Assembly (NCBI GenBank): GCA_037043455.1
Contig: JAWPHD010004473.1
Coordinates: 62,001 to 126,000 of the forward strand
Direction: 5' to 3'
DNA from: Cyrtodaria siliqua
Lineage: Eukaryota > Mollusca > Bivalvia > Adapedonta > Hiatellidae
Length of the DNA stretch: 64,000 bases
Both the position numbers and the translations under genes were made by a program. Below the pieces are notes generated by a model that made no database searches, was not told the origin of the DNA, and saw nothing but the letters and a program-made list of their open reading frames with translations. This document shows, piece by piece, positions 62,326-64,000 of this stretch (position 1 is its first letter; every line of letters begins with the position of its first letter).

Positions 62326-62362
62326 GTAAGATGACTTTATATATGTATACAAAGAGTTTAAA

Positions 62363-62850
62363 AAGAAATATGACCAATGGTTAGGACAGCCCATATGGCC
62401 AATGGTTAGGTTAGTCCATATGGCCAAAGCCAACTGGCCAGTGGTTAGGACAGCTAACAACCAATATGGTCAGTCGGTAGGGTAGTGGACTGCCAATCTG
62501 GCCAGTTGCTAGGACAGCTGACAGCCCATTTAGCCAATGGTTAGGACATCTGGCCAATAGTTAGGGCAGCCCATCTGGCCAATGGTTAGGTCAGCCTATC
62601 TGGGTAGCCAATAGTTCATCTGACCAATGGCTAGGACAGCCCATATGATCAGTCGGTAGGGTAGTGGACAGCCTATCTGGTCAGTGGATAGGACAGCTGA
62701 CAGCCCATTTGGCCAATTGTTAAGACAGCTGATAGCCCATGTTGCTAATAAGTAGGACAGCCCATCTGGCCAATGGTTAGCCCATCCGGTCAATGTGTAG
62801 GGCAGATCTAGTCAGGGGTTAGTACAGCCCATCTGGCCAATGGTTACAAA
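62363..62850. repeat. 25-bp minisatellite, about 18 imperfect copies
   Basis: Unit GGCCAATGGTTAGGACAGCC plus CATCT, with many indels. Starts about 37 bases after the exon 18 donor. Confidence 0.88.
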
Positions 62851-63243
62851 TATACTTATTTATATATTTTGAGTTGAAAACTCATAGTTGTGTGTTAGTA
62901 AAAAAAGAGAAGACAAAGATATTTCGCAAACTAATATTACATAATTTATAAATAGTGCATATCAAAACAAAAACTAAAATATAAGATATAAAAATGTATA
63001 CTTTCACAAGCAAAGCATTTAAATGCGTACAAGACGTGTAACACAAACTATGATTTAGCATATCAAATACATGGTAGAGTTCAAATAAACTGACAAAAGA
63101 GCACATTTGTTCATCTTGTCTTCATAAATGATCATCAATACTTTGAATATGTCCAGAAGACCAATACCATTACTTTATTACAGGCTGTAAAATTTAACAT
63201 TTGTGTTTACCTACAGAGTTATTTTTGGAAGTGTATTAAGACA
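62851..63243. other. Intronic AT-rich DNA
   Basis: No coding signal or repeat recognised between the 25-bp array and the TRIM stop codon. It would contain the TRIM 3' UTR if that gene is expressed; I saw no clear AATAAA on the - strand close to the stop. Confidence 0.4.
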
Positions 63244-63999
63244 CTACGGTTGTGATGGGGTGGATAGCTGTAGTATGCCCCCTCTACATGGCCCCCTCAA
63301 GCTAGCACTTCTTCCAAATCCCCTAGTCAAGGGGAGACCTTGTTGCCTGTACCGTTGTTGGTTCATTCTGTCCTGTTCTATATTTAAAATGGACTTAACA
63401 TTTTTTGATAACTCATTTCTTATTTGAGAAAAATCCTCTGCTTCCACAGTTTTCTCAAACAGTTTTAATTCTTTCTCTTCTGCTGTTATTTCATGTAGAA
63501 GAAAGACAAAATCTTGTGGCGTTTCAATTGTGTCGCATTTTGAAAGTAATGTTTCTTTCATTTTAACTAATTCCGTTTTTTTGTTTTCAAAATATTTAGC
63601 CTTCGTTTGTGTAGTAGTAGTAACATTTCTTTCGAGCCTGTCTAATTCTTGATTGATTTTCATCCTACGATTTTTCAGATAAGAAATAGTGGTCTCGGCG
63701 TTCTTTTTAGTCAGACCTTGTTTCTTGTCCAATTCGGCGGTATCTAGACTTATTTTGTCTATACGGGTGCTCACTATGTCGTAAATTTTATCCTTACTGT
63801 AATCCTTCGCGAAGTCATCAAGCTCCGCGACTCTTTCACAGTGCCTGTGTAAGGCCAATATGCAACTACTGCAGCACAGAGCATTATGATCCTCACAAAA
63901 ATAATCCAGAAGTTTAGTTCTATGCTTTTGACAATATTCTGCATCAGTTTTCAAATTGCTTACTACGTTAGCTAATCCTATGTTCTTCGGAAAAAAGTC
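63244..63999 (-). CDS. TRIM-like protein, 3' part (B-box and coiled coil)
   Basis: Reads from the right edge leftwards, 251 codons then a stop; open at the edge, so the 5' part (RING) lies outside the window. Residues 1-16 (FFPKNIGLANVVSNL) look like the tail of a RING domain. Residues 23-54 form a B-box type 2 zinc finger: C23-x2-H26-x8-C35-x2-H38-x4-C43-x2-C46-x4-H51-x2-C54. The final H-x2-C instead of H-x2-H is a variant I associate with invertebrate TRIMs. Residues of about 58-205 are Lys/Glu/Leu-rich coiled coil. The C-terminus is short and Arg/Gly-rich (TRGFGRSASLRGPCRGG), with no NHL or PRY/SPRY domain in this ORF. Probably an E3 ubiquitin ligase or innate-immunity TRIM. It has no visible intron and lies antisense inside a dynein intron. 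Confidence 0.85.
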   Translation of the reverse strand, partial: DFFPKNIGLANVVSNLKTDAEYCQKHRTKLLDYFCEDHNALCCSSCILALHRHCERVAELDDFAKDYSKDKIYDIVSTRIDKISLDTAELDKKQGLTKKNAETTISYLKNRRMKINQELDRLERNVTTTTQTKAKYFENKKTELVKMKETLLSKCDTIETPQDFVFLLHEITAEEKELKLFEKTVEAEDFSQIRNELSKNVKSILNIEQDRMNQQRYRQQGLPLTRGFGRSASLRGPCRGGILQLSTPSQP

Positions 64000-64000
64000 C

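Overview
The window is animal nuclear DNA, AT-rich and mostly intronic. It carries tRNA-derived SINEs, palindromic MITEs, large minisatellites and long non-coding elements that start with a hairpin followed by a CGTCC-rich run. This repeat mix is what I associate with bivalve molluscs. That assignment is an inference; no sequence search was run.

One large gene on the + strand dominates: the 5' part of an axonemal dynein heavy chain. I traced 18 coding exons from 9945 to 62325. Every junction has GT/AG ends and matching phase, and together they give 1185 codons with no stop. The start of the protein resembles the start of vertebrate DNAH3 (an SWT-AAP-KE block followed by SDSI-NNYS), and the end is the DHC_N2/linker region (NPGIKERHW, LLDDHIVKT, GSPFI). 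The start codon lies in an exon I could not find. The motor domain lies beyond the right edge. At the right end, on the - strand, is the 3' part of a TRIM-type protein (end of RING, B-box, coiled coil), apparently nested in a dynein intron.

Layout: 1-9944, AT-rich DNA with two MITEs, a 19-bp and a 56-bp minisatellite, SINE copies and palindromes; 9945-21274, exons 1-3, with a 10-kb intron holding two palindromic MITEs, a SINE split by a nested element, and 31-bp and 69-bp arrays; 21275-34322, a 13-kb intron with SINEs and a 2.6-kb inverted-repeat (foldback) structure; 34323-45863, exons 4-10, with two type-A elements, one carrying a roughly 77-copy 34-bp array, and a 30-bp array; 45864-57056, two type-B elements, exons 11-12, a 40-bp array that repeats the exon 12 splice donor about 55 times, and a type-D element with a type-A element inside it; 57057-62325, exons 13-18; 62326-64000, a 25-bp array and the TRIM gene.

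The most unusual theme is that three splice donors of this one gene have been copied by three different events: a SINE target-site duplication at exon 3, a 40-bp tandem array at exon 12, and a 78-bp tandem duplication at exon 17 that creates an in-frame 57-nt candidate cassette exon.
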